The position numbers and the translations under genes are program-made. The notes beneath the pieces were generated by a model. That model made no database searches, had not been told where the DNA came from, and saw only the letters and a program-made list of their open reading frames with translations. 64,000 bases of DNA from Symbiodinium kawagutii (taxonomy: Eukaryota; Sar; Dinophyceae; Suessiales; Symbiodiniaceae), in the NCBI GenBank assembly GCA_009767595.1, contig VSDK01001976.1:82904-146903 (forward strand), in the 5' to 3' direction. This document shows positions 55,323-64,000 of this stretch, in pieces; position 1 is the first letter of the stretch; the number at the start of each line of letters is the position of its first letter.

Positions 55323-56240
55323 CTGCAGATGACTGGAAAGGAATAACCAGGAAGATTCGCTTCTCCAAGCATACGGGTCTTGCCACCCCCAACTGGGGAC
55401 AGCAGAACCCGCAGCCACTGGGGCCCCAGCGCCCCTCGGAAACGCTCTGAAGTTTCACCTCGCCGGAGTTCAGCGAAATCTCCAGGCGAGTTTTGTTTCT
55501 ATCGAGAGATGGTACCCATGGAAAAAATGACAAATGGTAGTGTAATTACCATCAAAAAAACATTAGCAATGGTGGGGACCTACTGAAAAAAAACGAGAAA
55601 TGGTGGGGTACCCACAAACAAAAATGTCATTCCAAAACATCCAATGATCACCATGGGACATCCAGAACTTGGCGGTGTAACCACGATGGGGGCAGCACCT
55701 CAAGCTACATGTCGATAGTAAAACCTTATGATAACATATGATACGATCATTGTGTAAAGATACAAAACGACAGGAGGATTTCAAGGTTGCCCAAGTTCAG
55801 AGATGCGTAGAGACAGTCCAAATCTCAAACCATTTGTTCAAGCAAAGGTATGCAGGATTAACCATTTTTTAAGCACAACTTAAATGGTTCATGTTGGTTA
55901 ATTACCACCAATGACTTAAGTCGTTAGTGATTAACCACATTCAGTCATGGTTTTGCCACTAATTCACTAATGAACAACCCTACTTAATTATATACCAGCC
56001 AGTATCCTCCGGTAAATTAACCTGGAAGTTGGAAATCACTATTCTTTAATGGGCAAAAAACATAGAAACTACAATTCACCACCAATTGACCAGTCATTAG
56101 CCAAGTGACCATGACTTAACCATTACTTAGCCATTATATAACCAATCTACTAGCCATAAACCACCCCTTGGCCCCCACTCAAACAGTCATCAACCCCTCC
56201 CGGTTCCAAGCCCCCGAAACAAACCCCACGCTTTTCCGAG
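55323..56240. other. 3' flank of the TIR-like gene, inside the PDK intron
   Basis: A GC-rich patch to about 55500 is followed by aaatggtagtgtaattaccat and AT-rich CTTAACCATTA-type DNA. A half IE-G end (cctccggtaaattaacctgg) lies at 56008. No dinoflagellate polyadenylation signal can be assigned. Confidence 0.4.
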
Positions 56241-56294
56241 GTGAACTCCGCGCGAACGAGATCCCGTCGATGCGAGTCACGGTGCCGGAGGACG
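56241..56294 (+). CDS. PDK-family kinase, strand after the N-box
   Basis: After ttccgag|gt it reads ELRANEIPSMRVTVPED and ends gac-g|gttgcg. Joined in phase to 45529 it gives SIELLGELRANEIPSM, and joined to 58404 it gives VTVPEDGIWDHERAVKL. PDKs have E-x-x-P-x-(V/I)-x-V-x-V-x-x-G/D-x-(E/D) between N-box and G1 box, which this reproduces in length and pattern. Confidence 0.75.
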
Positions 56295-56479
56295 GTTGCG
56301 ATTGGTGAGGGCATGAGACGAGACGGAGCTGGTTGTGGGGCGAGATGAACTGGATGGCTTATACCCACGAATTCTTAGGTTTTTATTGTTTTTGGGATAT
56401 GATTGTTTTACCATCTAACCACTAAACATATATTTTTAGCTAGGGATCTATAAGCCACCAAGTGAACCATCAAGTTTCA

Positions 56480-56635
56480 CCAGGGGTACCACTTTGTAAG
56501 TGGTCAAGAAACCATGGTTTCCAGAGGTTATATGCTAGCTTATAGGGCGTATATCCATGGGGATAAGGGGGAAAACAATGGTCACACCAGGGGTACCTAG
56601 GGGGTAATAGGGTTTTGACCCACAGCCCAGGAAGA
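56480..56635. mobile_element. IE-B element, degraded, right end intact
   Basis: The right end gggttttgacccacagcc is clear with the family interior gggaaaacaatggtcacacc before it. The left end is lost. Confidence 0.6.
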
Positions 56636-57200
56636 AAGATGCTTTAATATTATCCTAAAGCTAGTTGTATATAGATTCTATAGCATATGTGGTATCTTTT
56701 CTATAGTGACTGTGTCGATTTCAATAGATTCTATAGCATGATACATGCATTTTTGTATATACTTATCTAAATCAATGAAAAACATGCTGTAGAATCCTTT
56801 TTAGAATCGTATATAGAATCTCCAGGGTTCCAGATATTGTATTCTACATCCCATATACTCCATGCATGCTATAATATGTATAGAAATATTATGTATAGGA
56901 TTCTATAGATGAGAAGCTATTGACATAGATTCATTGTTGAGCTGATGGTTGAATCATGACTAGCAAATTATGTGAATGATAATATGATGATGCTTACTGT
57001 AACAAACATGGTTGATACGCTGGTTATATAGACAAACTCATGGTTATGGGTTAAACGTTGAGCGCTGGTTACCCGTAAGTGGTCGCTGCGTATTGTTAAT
57101 ACGCTGGTGATATATAGTTGGTTAGAAGTGAGGAAAATTGGTATAATTAGATTTATAACCATATAAATTGATTAGTTCACACTTTAGTTGACTTTTATAA
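56636..57200. repeat. AT-rich tract with TAGATTCTATAGCAT units
   Basis: Between 56660 and 56910 at least five variants of tagattctatagca occur in both orientations. The rest is AT-rich with tataattggtta repeats. No gene. Confidence 0.55.
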
Positions 57201-57629
57201 TTGGTTATAAGTTGAAATTAATGGTGAATGATTATTAGTGCTTTTGTATTTCAATGAATGATGAGCTTAGAATGTTTAGATGTAGCCAGTTCTACAATAG
57301 TAATTGCTCTTAATCAATGATACTTTCAGTACGTATGAACTGGTGGCTGGTTTAACTGGTGGCTGGTTTCCAACATTTTTAAGTATTGTTTTTTTATTTG
57401 TTGTACAAAATTTCATGCATATATTCCAACACTTTCCAACATATTCAATCACTTTCATATAGATTTTGGGATGGTTGGTTGTATAAATTCATCTGGGATT
57501 TCCAGCATATACAAACTGGTTGGTTGCGTAAAATTCTTGGGACGGCTTACAACCGCCAAGCAGTTCGTATATGCTTGGGGCAGTCAGTTGGTCAGGTCTG
57601 ATCATGGGGCGACGACTTCCACAGGGCTC

Positions 57630-57700
57630 CTCAGGTGTTTGCCGCGCATGGCATGGGAGATGCCATCCTTGAATTTTCCGCACTTCATTGGTGCTTTCTT
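57630..57700 (+). CDS. Unassigned exon candidate
   Basis: After cctcag|g it reads VFAAHGMGDAILEFSALHW. Its position between PDK exons suggests either a kinase insert or another gene; both flanking PDK exons join without it. Confidence 0.3.
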
Positions 57701-57714
57701 GGAATAAATGCTTA

Positions 57715-57764
57715 AGATTGGATGCTTTTGGGGGTACCCCTATTTTGAGAAGCACCAATTGGAT
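57715..57764. mobile_element. IE-A right-half fragment
   Basis: gggggtacccctattttgaga followed by agcaccaattgg; no left half is visible. Confidence 0.65.
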
Positions 57765-57848
57765 ACAGTAGTCAGCAATTGCTCAATCATCGTCTCGGCA
57801 CATGGCTTACTCAGAAGGGATACTGTGTTGATAATCAACCACACTCAT

Positions 57849-57942
57849 CATCCTACCATATCCCACCATATCCCACCATATCCTACCATATCCCACCATA
57901 TCCCACCATATCCCACCATATCCTACCATATCCTACCATATT
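57849..57942. repeat. 10-bp minisatellite (ACCATATCCC)n
   Basis: About nine tandem units accatatccc / accatatcct. Confidence 0.95.
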
Positions 57943-58144
57943 GGGCACGGCTTTGCACTCAGGAATTCCTACCCGAACCCCAGCTCCAGGGCTCCAGATT
58001 TTTGCTCTCAAGGTTTTGTTCAGAAGGTCACCGATTTTGTCGTGTAAACCTGCCTGTTTCTAGAGTTTGACTAGACTCTCATGGCACTCTGTATACTTAC
58101 ATGCTCATGTTTTTTTCATATCCGGACTAAACATTGTGAAACAC

Positions 58145-58196
58145 CTTCTTCTTCTTCTTCTTCTTCTTCTTCTTCTTCTTCTTCTTCTTCTTCTTC
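58145..58196. repeat. (CTT)n microsatellite
   Basis: Seventeen or so uninterrupted CTT units. Confidence 0.97.
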
Positions 58197-58403
58197 AGTC
58201 TTCTGGTTGAGTTTTTTGCCAAAGCATGTCACAATTTGATCACAACAAATCTTCTCTTGTTTAGTGGTGAGCCATTCATAATTTGGCTTAAAACCACTAA
58301 TCTAATCAATCATAATTTGATCGCAAAACTGATCATGTCTGAGTTTTTTTGTTTAGTGGTTCTCTCTTATTCAGAACCTGGTGAGCCACTGGGCAGGAGC
58401 AAG

Positions 58404-58465
58404 GAATATGGGATCACGAGCGGGCCGTAAAGCTTGCAGATCACGGCACCGGTTGGGGACACCAA
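58404..58465 (+). CDS. PDK-family kinase, G1-box exon
   Basis: After gagcaag|ga it reads (G)IWDHERAVKLADHGTGWGHQ, ending caccaa|gtgcag. D-x-G-x-G is the GHKL G1 box that contacts ATP. PDKs usually have S-D-x-G-G-G, here A-D-H-G-T-G. Joins to 56294 and to 59587 are both in phase. Other frames over this GC-rich patch are shadows. Confidence 0.75.
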
Positions 58466-58539
58466 GTGCAGTTCTGGCCATGCCATGGGCACTTGCTGCT
58501 GTGGCGATTGTTTGCTGGGTTAGTTGATTGGTTGGTTGT

Positions 58540-58690
58540 TTGGTTGTTTGGTTGGTTGGTTGACTATGGTTGTGTTTCTTTTGTTGTTGTTCTTTTTCTT
58601 CTTTGTTTTGTTCTTCTTGTTGTTGTTCTTCTTGTTCTTGTTCTTGTGCTTGTTGTTGTTCTTGTCGCTCTTGTTGTTGGTGTTGTTGTT
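58540..58690. repeat. T/G-rich TTGTTGTTCTT tract
   Basis: Imperfect ttgttcttgttg repeats in the PDK intron; the Gln/Glu-rich minus frame is an artefact. Confidence 0.8.
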
Positions 58691-58999
58691 GCCGTTCTGG
58701 CTGGATCCATAGTTTTAAGTTGGCTAATAGATGGTATTGATATATAACAATCAACAGCAATCAACTAACACTACCCTTACAACAGGCACAATTTGCTAGA
58801 TTTGATTTAATATCTACTGTCAGCATCAATATACCATTGAACAAGTGTTCCAGCTATTTCCAGCTATGTGTATTCATACCTGCACATATTGATATACACA
58901 TGCAAATACATCCCGGACTCCACAAATCCTGCCCCGCACCCTCCTTCAAAGGGAGGAGTTTTGGTGTTGGAACTGACTAGCAAACTGATGTTGGCTTAA

Positions 59000-59110
59000 T
59001 AGCCTACCTGTTTGGCATGGCTGCCGGGAAGCCAGCCACGCAATTCTTGGCGCCAGGTATGAATCGGAGCGTGCTGGGCAAGGCTGGGGGAGACGAGCAC
59101 GGCTGGGCAT
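59000..59110 (+). CDS. Unassigned exon candidate
   Basis: A GC-rich patch reads MAAGKPATQFLAPGMNRSV then LGKAGGDEHGWA, with other open frames. It is not needed for the PDK model. Confidence 0.25.
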
Positions 59111-59205
59111 AGGGGTACACCATCTGACCCAGCCATGTACAGCATCAGCTTCAAGACTTCGCTTCACCCCAGGAAAGGTGACTGTAGGTGAACAGATTTC
59201 TGAGT

Positions 59206-59325
59206 TGGCTGTGGGTCAAAACCCTGTACCCCTGGTTCCCCATCATTAACCATTGTTTTCCCTAGTTGGCTGGGTAATAACCACCATTATTGGTTGGTTA
59301 ATATTGACCCATAGCCAGTTGAAAA
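59206..59325. mobile_element. IE-B introner-like element, reverse orientation
   Basis: ggctgtgggtcaaaaccctg and ttaatattgacccatagcc are the TIRs. AGTTG flanks both sides exactly, a clear 5-bp target-site duplication. Confidence 0.92.
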
Positions 59326-59427
59326 ACGTTGCTGAGGTTTTCGTTCCGACTGGACAATGGCAGGCTGCCAGGCTGTTGAGGTTTTTGTTCCGACTGGGTG
59401 TGGCATATTTGTTCCGACTGATGGCGC

Positions 59428-59545
59428 TTGTGGTGGTTTCTCAAGTCATAGGGAGCCCTAAAGCTATGGTTGGTTTATTACTATCAATGGCTAATAACTA
59501 GATGACTTGGGGGTACCCCTATGGCTTGAGAAACACCCATATGAT
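59428..59545. mobile_element. IE-A introner-like element
   Basis: tggtggtttctcaagtcatagg and cctatggcttgagaaacaccca are the TIRs. It ends 42 bp before a PDK exon. Confidence 0.88.
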
Positions 59546-59586
59546 TCTCGTAAGCTGCCTAGCTTATCTCTGTGGCAAGCTGCCAG

Positions 59587-59640
59587 GCCTTCTCCTACTT
59601 CTACTCCTCCGTGAAAGCGCGACCAACCATTGCTGCTGAG
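59587..59640 (+). CDS. PDK-family kinase, exon with SYFYSS motif
   Basis: After ctgccag it reads AFSYFYSSVKARPTIAAE, 18 codons, ending gag|gcaggg, a GC donor. PDKs have (W/F)-x-Y-x-(Y)-(T/S)-(T/S)-A between the G1 and G2 boxes, part of the ATP lid. Both joins are phase 0. Confidence 0.8.
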
Positions 59641-60072
59641 GCAGGGATGCCTAGTCCCGGGGCTGCCCGAACCTTGCCTGGCCGGTCTATCCACCTGTCT
59701 CCCCGTTGCAGTTAGTGCGTGCTGTTTGGCTGGAATTTATCTAGTGCAAACTAAATCGAGTTGGTGCATTTATTTAGTGGATTTGTTTCAAATTACTGCA
59801 AACTGGTTGAAGCGTAGCAATCGCACTTGAAGCAAAGCAATGTTTGATTGCTTATTTAGGGGAATTATATTGCCTACCATCATTCCTAATCATCAACATG
59901 GTAGATTAACCATTCAGAATATCATGTATACCACCACTGATCATCAATGTTTCCTAAGCATTATTCCCACTAGGATTCATGTTAACCAATAACAGTTTGA
60001 TTATTCAACCATTGTCATGACCAGAACCATTGGGTATCTCCAACCATTGCAACCTTGGATCATGACGCTCAG

Positions 60073-60125
60073 GTCAGCGACTTTGACCGCCGCATGCCGC
60101 TGGCGGGCTTTGGCTTCGGGTTGCC
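60073..60125 (+). CDS. PDK-family kinase, G2-box exon
   Basis: After cgctcag|gtc it reads VSDFDRRMPLAGFGFGLP. P-(L/M)-x-G-F-G-(Y/F)-G-L-P is the diagnostic G2/G3 box of PDK/BCKDK proteins. It ends ttg-cc|gattct, a GA donor, and joins in phase to 61450 to give GLPISRVMARYF. Confidence 0.92.
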
Positions 60126-61449
60126 GATTCTTGGCGGATCAGTCCTAGGGTGAATTGTTTTGGTGAATGATGGAAGTTGGACTGATTTTGTTGAGAATGA
60201 TGAATGAGTATAATGATGTTTGGGATAATGATTGAATTATTTTTGGGAGCAATGAACAATCAATATGATGGATGAACAATTGGTTGATGATGGTCAATGC
60301 TGGTTAATGATTCAATAGTGACCAATGATATAGCCGTGAATGAACAATGGATTAATGATTCAATGCTGGCTAGTTGAAATCAATCAATTGTTCATAATTA
60401 TGAACCATCATGATCCACCTTTATGCTTTGGGTAATACTGGCTAAAGAAGGTTAGCAATGGGTAGTCATGGTTCACAACAAATGGTCAACAATGTTTCAT
60501 AAATGGTGAATACGATTGAATACGGGTAAACAAAAAACATGGTATTCGTACAATGACCAGCTGATATTAAGTACAACATGATTCATTCTCTTTGGTATTG
60601 GCTAAGTATGTGTAATTCGCAATTAAGACTGTTTAATCAACACTTGGACAACCGTCTGACCTGTACTCAATAATGTTGACAAATAGCTTGTACTTATTAA
60701 GATAATCTATTGTCAATTCTGTTTCGTAGTGGTTGTGGAAGCAATATAAGTGGCTAATAACGGACAGCTAAGGTTGACAATGGTGAATCGGTGATTCAGT
60801 ATAGTTAACAGTCAATGAATGCTAACTATGCTAGGCACAGCCATCAACCAACACGGTCGCTGGTGGTTTCCCTGGGAGTTGCAGCGCTGGTGCAGCCCTG
60901 TGTGGCCTTCCTTCCGACATCAATGGTGGGTCATCCGTTGATGGTGGTAGTTTGTCAGCCAACTTTGGCAATCATGACTAATCAACTTTCTCGGTCTTAT
61001 GAATTTATTTGTGACTTAGTTCCTTAGCCAATTCCAATTAGTTAGTTGATCACTTTGCGTAGCCACAATCAATGGTTGATAATTGATCGGTACCTAGCTG
61101 TGCCATGACCAGTAATTTGGTTGATTTGGTTAAACTAGTACTCATTACCATTTGTTACTCGTCCGTAATGTTGACCATGGTCTATCATATCAACCACGCC
61201 ATCCACTAGTACTTGCTACAACATGGTGATTGGTGCTGGCATAGCAAGCGTGACAAGAAACTATCATTGTACTAGAAGTACTAGAATTTAATGTACACAA
61301 CCAAATTACAAATCGCTACAACATTATGGTTGTTTCATTCCTGGTATTATTTGGCAACTACTTTCTCAACCGCAATCATATAGTGTAGTTCATGAAACAT
61401 TGCAATTACTAGTTGTGACTGATCGCCCTCGGAATCTTCGAGCCACCAG
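60126..61449. other. PDK intron (GA-AG, 1324 bp)
   Basis: AT-rich TGGTTGATGATGG-type low complexity. A GC-rich patch at about 60850-60950 is open (LVVSLGVAALVQPCVAFLP) but is not needed for the kinase frame. Confidence 0.6.
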
Positions 61450-61513
61450 GATTAGTCGAGTAATGGCTCGCTATTTCGCTGGCGACATCGATGTCAATTC
61501 CATTCCTGGGCAG
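61450..61513 (+). CDS. PDK-family kinase, exon after the G2 box
   Basis: After ccaccag|g it reads ISRVMARYFAGDIDVNSIPG(Q), ending gggcag|gtcggg. It matches the PDK string S-R-x-Y-A-x-Y-F-x-G-D-(L/I)-x-(L/V)-x-S. Phase 0 at the end fits 62540. Confidence 0.92.
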
Positions 61514-62539
61514 GTCGGGGGCAAACCTGCGGAAAACCTTTGAGCTTTGAGGTGATCAAGATGAACCATGATTGACAACAAAGATAAGTTGCCATAGTCA
61601 TTGTCAAGATAATGGCCTCATGACGATTGATGATGGTTGATTACTTAATGGCTTAGAACATTATTTAATGGTTATATCATGATGGTTCATGATGTTGATG
61701 GTTGATGACGATTGATGATGGGTTCATGATTGGTTGATTCATGGCTTAGCCCTTAATAATCATTTGGTTAACAATGGTTTGATGATGGTAAGCAGTGGGT
61801 AGTAAGAGCCTTATCATGACAGTCAACGAATCTGAATGATGGTTGATACTTGTCGATAATAAATATTAAGCTGAGACTATCCATGACAAATCATGACAAG
61901 AATCTATATACCATCGTCAACCACATGATTCACCGTCACCCGAAACATGTGCATGGCTGTGATAGTACATCGAAACAGCCACCAAGCATACCCTTTTCAT
62001 CACTCAAATGGCTTCACTAAGCATGATTAGACCATCGTTAACAATCACTAATCATCGTTGATCATATTTCAAGACGTGTAGTCACAGCAAGTAGCCAATC
62101 TGGGATCATTGACGGGATTTGATATTAGTTGTTGGCCACGGAAAAAAAAAACACAACACATATATGAAAACATTTATCAGCCAGCTAATAAGTGTCTCCT
62201 GAACATAGTACCATTTCTTGTTCACCACCTGTCAACCTTTCTCATAGCGTTCTCAAGTGCTTATTATCGTTAATCATTGATTAACCATCAATTAGCTGAC
62301 TTGACCATCATTAAAGCATCCTTAGTAACGATTGATCACCCATCACTTACTCAATTCCCCATGATCAATCGTATCAACCATCAATATGTGTGTGTTTGTC
62401 CAAACAGGGGCACCCCCAAATCATCTAGTTGATTTATCACTGACAGCAATAAACCAGCCATAGCTTTCCGGTTCCCAAGTCCTGGCTCGGTCGAAACCAC
62501 CCCTGGTGGCCATGTATCATCTCCATGTCGCTGCTCCAG
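61514..62539. other. PDK intron
   Basis: Low-complexity ATGATTGATGATGG repeats. An IE-A element at about 62382-62512 (gtgtttgtccaaacaggggca / cccaagtcctggctcgg) has diverged ends and stops 27 bp before the last kinase exon. Confidence 0.55.
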
Positions 62540-62566
62540 GGCACAGACGTGTACGTCTACCTCTGA
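62540..62566 (+). CDS. PDK-family kinase, last exon with stop
   Basis: After gctccag it reads GTDVYVYL then TGA at 62564-62566. The PDK C-terminal strand is S-x-x-G-x-G-T-D-(A/V)-x-(I/V)-Y-L; joined to 61513 the sequence is NSIPGQGTDVYVYL. The long C-terminal tail of animal PDKs is absent, as in many protist and plant forms. A 27-bp coding exon. Confidence 0.85.
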   Translation, partial: GTDVYVYL

Positions 62567-63751
62567 GCCAGGAAGAGACCCGTTGCTGTTGCAACTCGAG
62601 CAGTGTCCAAAACGGCAGGGGCAAAGGCGGGAGCAAGGCTCCAAGGCACTAGGAATGGGTGAATCATTGCGAATTGTACCCCAAAATGTCTAGAGAAACG
62701 GTATTTTAATGTGGTTAGTAGTGGTCTATTCATAGGTCATGATGCTTATTGTTGATATTGAGGATGGTGGAGGTGTTGGTAAATGATTTGGGATTGTGAA
62801 TGATGGTTCATCAAATGATGTCTAATTAATGATGTCTAATGATGGCAGCTATAGGCCAACGAATCCTTCAAGGGGGGCACACCACTTCGAAATTTGTAGT
62901 CGAAAGATGTCGAAAGATCTGGGAATCTCAGAGTATGGTGTACTTAGCAGTTGCTAGGACACAGCGCAGTAAAAGTAACTCCGTTGCGTTGATTTTGATT
63001 GGTGATGGGATTTAGTGATTACTAACAACAACATATTTTTCACCATAGATTGGTGATAACAGCTGCCAATAGCCAACAATAACAATTGTTTTATTATGCT
63101 TGATGACTTGGATTGATAAGCTACATATGACCAACTGTAGTAAGTCAGTGACCAAGTAATGAGCAACAGTCACCAACCATAACAACAGCAACAAGTAACC
63201 AACAGCCAGCAGCAGCTTCAACACCGTGGTTGCGCAACTTGGTATCGTTTAGACCTGCAAGTTGAATTGAATCTACCAGTTGTTGTTGGTATTTCCCTGT
63301 GATTGTTGGTGTAACCAACCATTTATCAGCCCATGTTGGTGAATGGCTGATTATAGTTGGAGTATTTTACATAGTGCCGTGTGTTTTCTTATTCTTGGTT
63401 TGACAATGGTTCATTCACCAGCCATCAACCATGACAGGCAGCTAATCACAGGATGATGGGCGCAATTTTGCTGGCTCAACATTTTCATTTGGCCACAAAT
63501 CCTTAGTCCAAGTCCAAAATATCCTAAAAGAGCGGTGAAGGACAATTCGCAATTGACGATGGTCAGTATTATGGCATTGTAGCCAACTTTAAGATCAATT
63601 GTCATTCATACTAGTTAATCATATGGGTACAAAACTGACAAAATGATTGGAGAACAACTGCTAGCACCGCGAGGAATCACTTTTCTAGCTTCCGAAAAGA
63701 TGTGATTTCACCGGGTTTCTGTTGCTACTTCCCACTTGAGTAGAAGCTTGA
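62567..63751. other. Intergenic or intron stretch
   Basis: AT-rich with no supported exon. Complementary tracts of AACAACAGCAACAAG type at 63170-63210. Confidence 0.4.
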
Positions 63752-64000
63752 AGGACGATCAAATAGCGGCCGTTCGAGCATGGCTTCATAACACGTGCCG
63801 CTCAGCAAGACGGCCAGCGGTGCAGATATGGATCATGTGCCTTGTCATGAGTCCAGCTTGGGAGGATGCGGATCAGCTACTGGGTACCAGGGATCGGTGC
63901 TTACACTATGGGACACCTCTCAACCAATCAGAATTCAAACAAGCAGCTGAATTGATGACGTTTATCGGCTGGTGGTTGGGAGGGAGCGAGGCCAGGAGCC
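63752..64000 (+). CDS. Unassigned exon, cut by the window end
   Basis: After cttgaag|gac the frame stays open to the edge: DDQIAAVRAWLHNTCRSA, then VQIWIMCLVMSPAWEDAD, then FKQAAELMTFIGWWLGG. At 83 residues it is one of the longer clean frames in the window. No family is recognised. It probably starts or continues the gene downstream of the kinase. Confidence 0.5.

Noticed and set aside
55537-55640. Possible IE-A copy from repeated aaatggtagtg and ggggtacccac strings
   Set aside because: Neither TIR of the family is present; only short interior-like words match.
57849-57942. Possible CRISPR-like repeat array
   Set aside because: It is a simple 10-bp tandem repeat without spacers, in a eukaryotic intron context.
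1-64000. Bacterial-style features (operons, Shine-Dalgarno sites, rho-independent terminators, IS elements)
   Set aside because: The split-gene structure and introners show a eukaryotic nuclear genome, so such calls would be meaningless; hairpins seen are inverted-repeat elements.

Overview
The window looks like nuclear DNA from a dinoflagellate, most likely of the Suessiales group (Polarella/Symbiodinium-like). That assignment is inference from architecture and was not checked against any database. The reasons are: every gene I can assemble is on the + strand; exons are short (27-200 bp) and lie in long introns; splice acceptors are nearly always AG followed by G; donors are GT, GC or GA; many short terminal-inverted-repeat (TIR) elements of the introner type are present; and there are long TTG/GTT tracts. 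There are no operons, ribosome binding sites or bacterial features. I recognised no tRNA, rRNA or CRISPR array. Because genes are so fragmented, single open reading frames mislead here. I built gene models by matching conserved protein motifs in order and checking that the exon phases fit.

Three genes can be recognised. (1) A mitochondrial pyruvate/branched-chain 2-oxoacid dehydrogenase kinase (PDK/BCKDK family, GHKL ATPase fold). Its motifs occur once each and in family order from about 6.2 or 7.7 kb to a stop codon at 62566. (2) A voltage-gated, cyclic-nucleotide-binding-domain (CNBD) cation channel, about 16.2-28.7 kb and perhaps to 31.2 kb. S1-S2, an S4 with regular basic residues, S5, turret, pore, S6, C-linker and CNBD lie on about 15 exons, most of which join in phase. 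Its pore lacks the GYGD potassium filter. (3) A membrane protein with a TIR (Toll/interleukin-1 receptor)-like domain, 52951-55322, on four exons. If the PDK model is right, genes 2 and 3 lie inside two PDK introns on the same strand.

Layout. 1-6 kb: TG-rich minisatellite, introner copies and low-complexity DNA. 6-15.3 kb: PDK N-terminal exons mixed with unassigned exon-like segments. 16.2-31.2 kb: the channel. 31-45 kb: unassigned exon-like segments, a 540-bp TTG tract and a CCAT tract. 45.5 kb: PDK N-box exon. 46-52 kb: introners, a long inverted-repeat element and unassigned exons. 52.9-55.3 kb: the TIR-like gene. 56.2-62.6 kb: the PDK C-terminal half. 62.6-64 kb: start of another exon at the window edge.

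At least eight families of short inverted-repeat elements (called IE-A to IE-H here) are interspersed. One IE-C copy (49164-49292) is an exact GT-AG intron that keeps the frame open and is flanked by a 5-bp near-duplication. This fits the known dinoflagellate route of intron gain by introner transposons. Most of the remaining bases are AT-rich, low-complexity intron sequence made of variants of TGGTTGATGGTTAAT.
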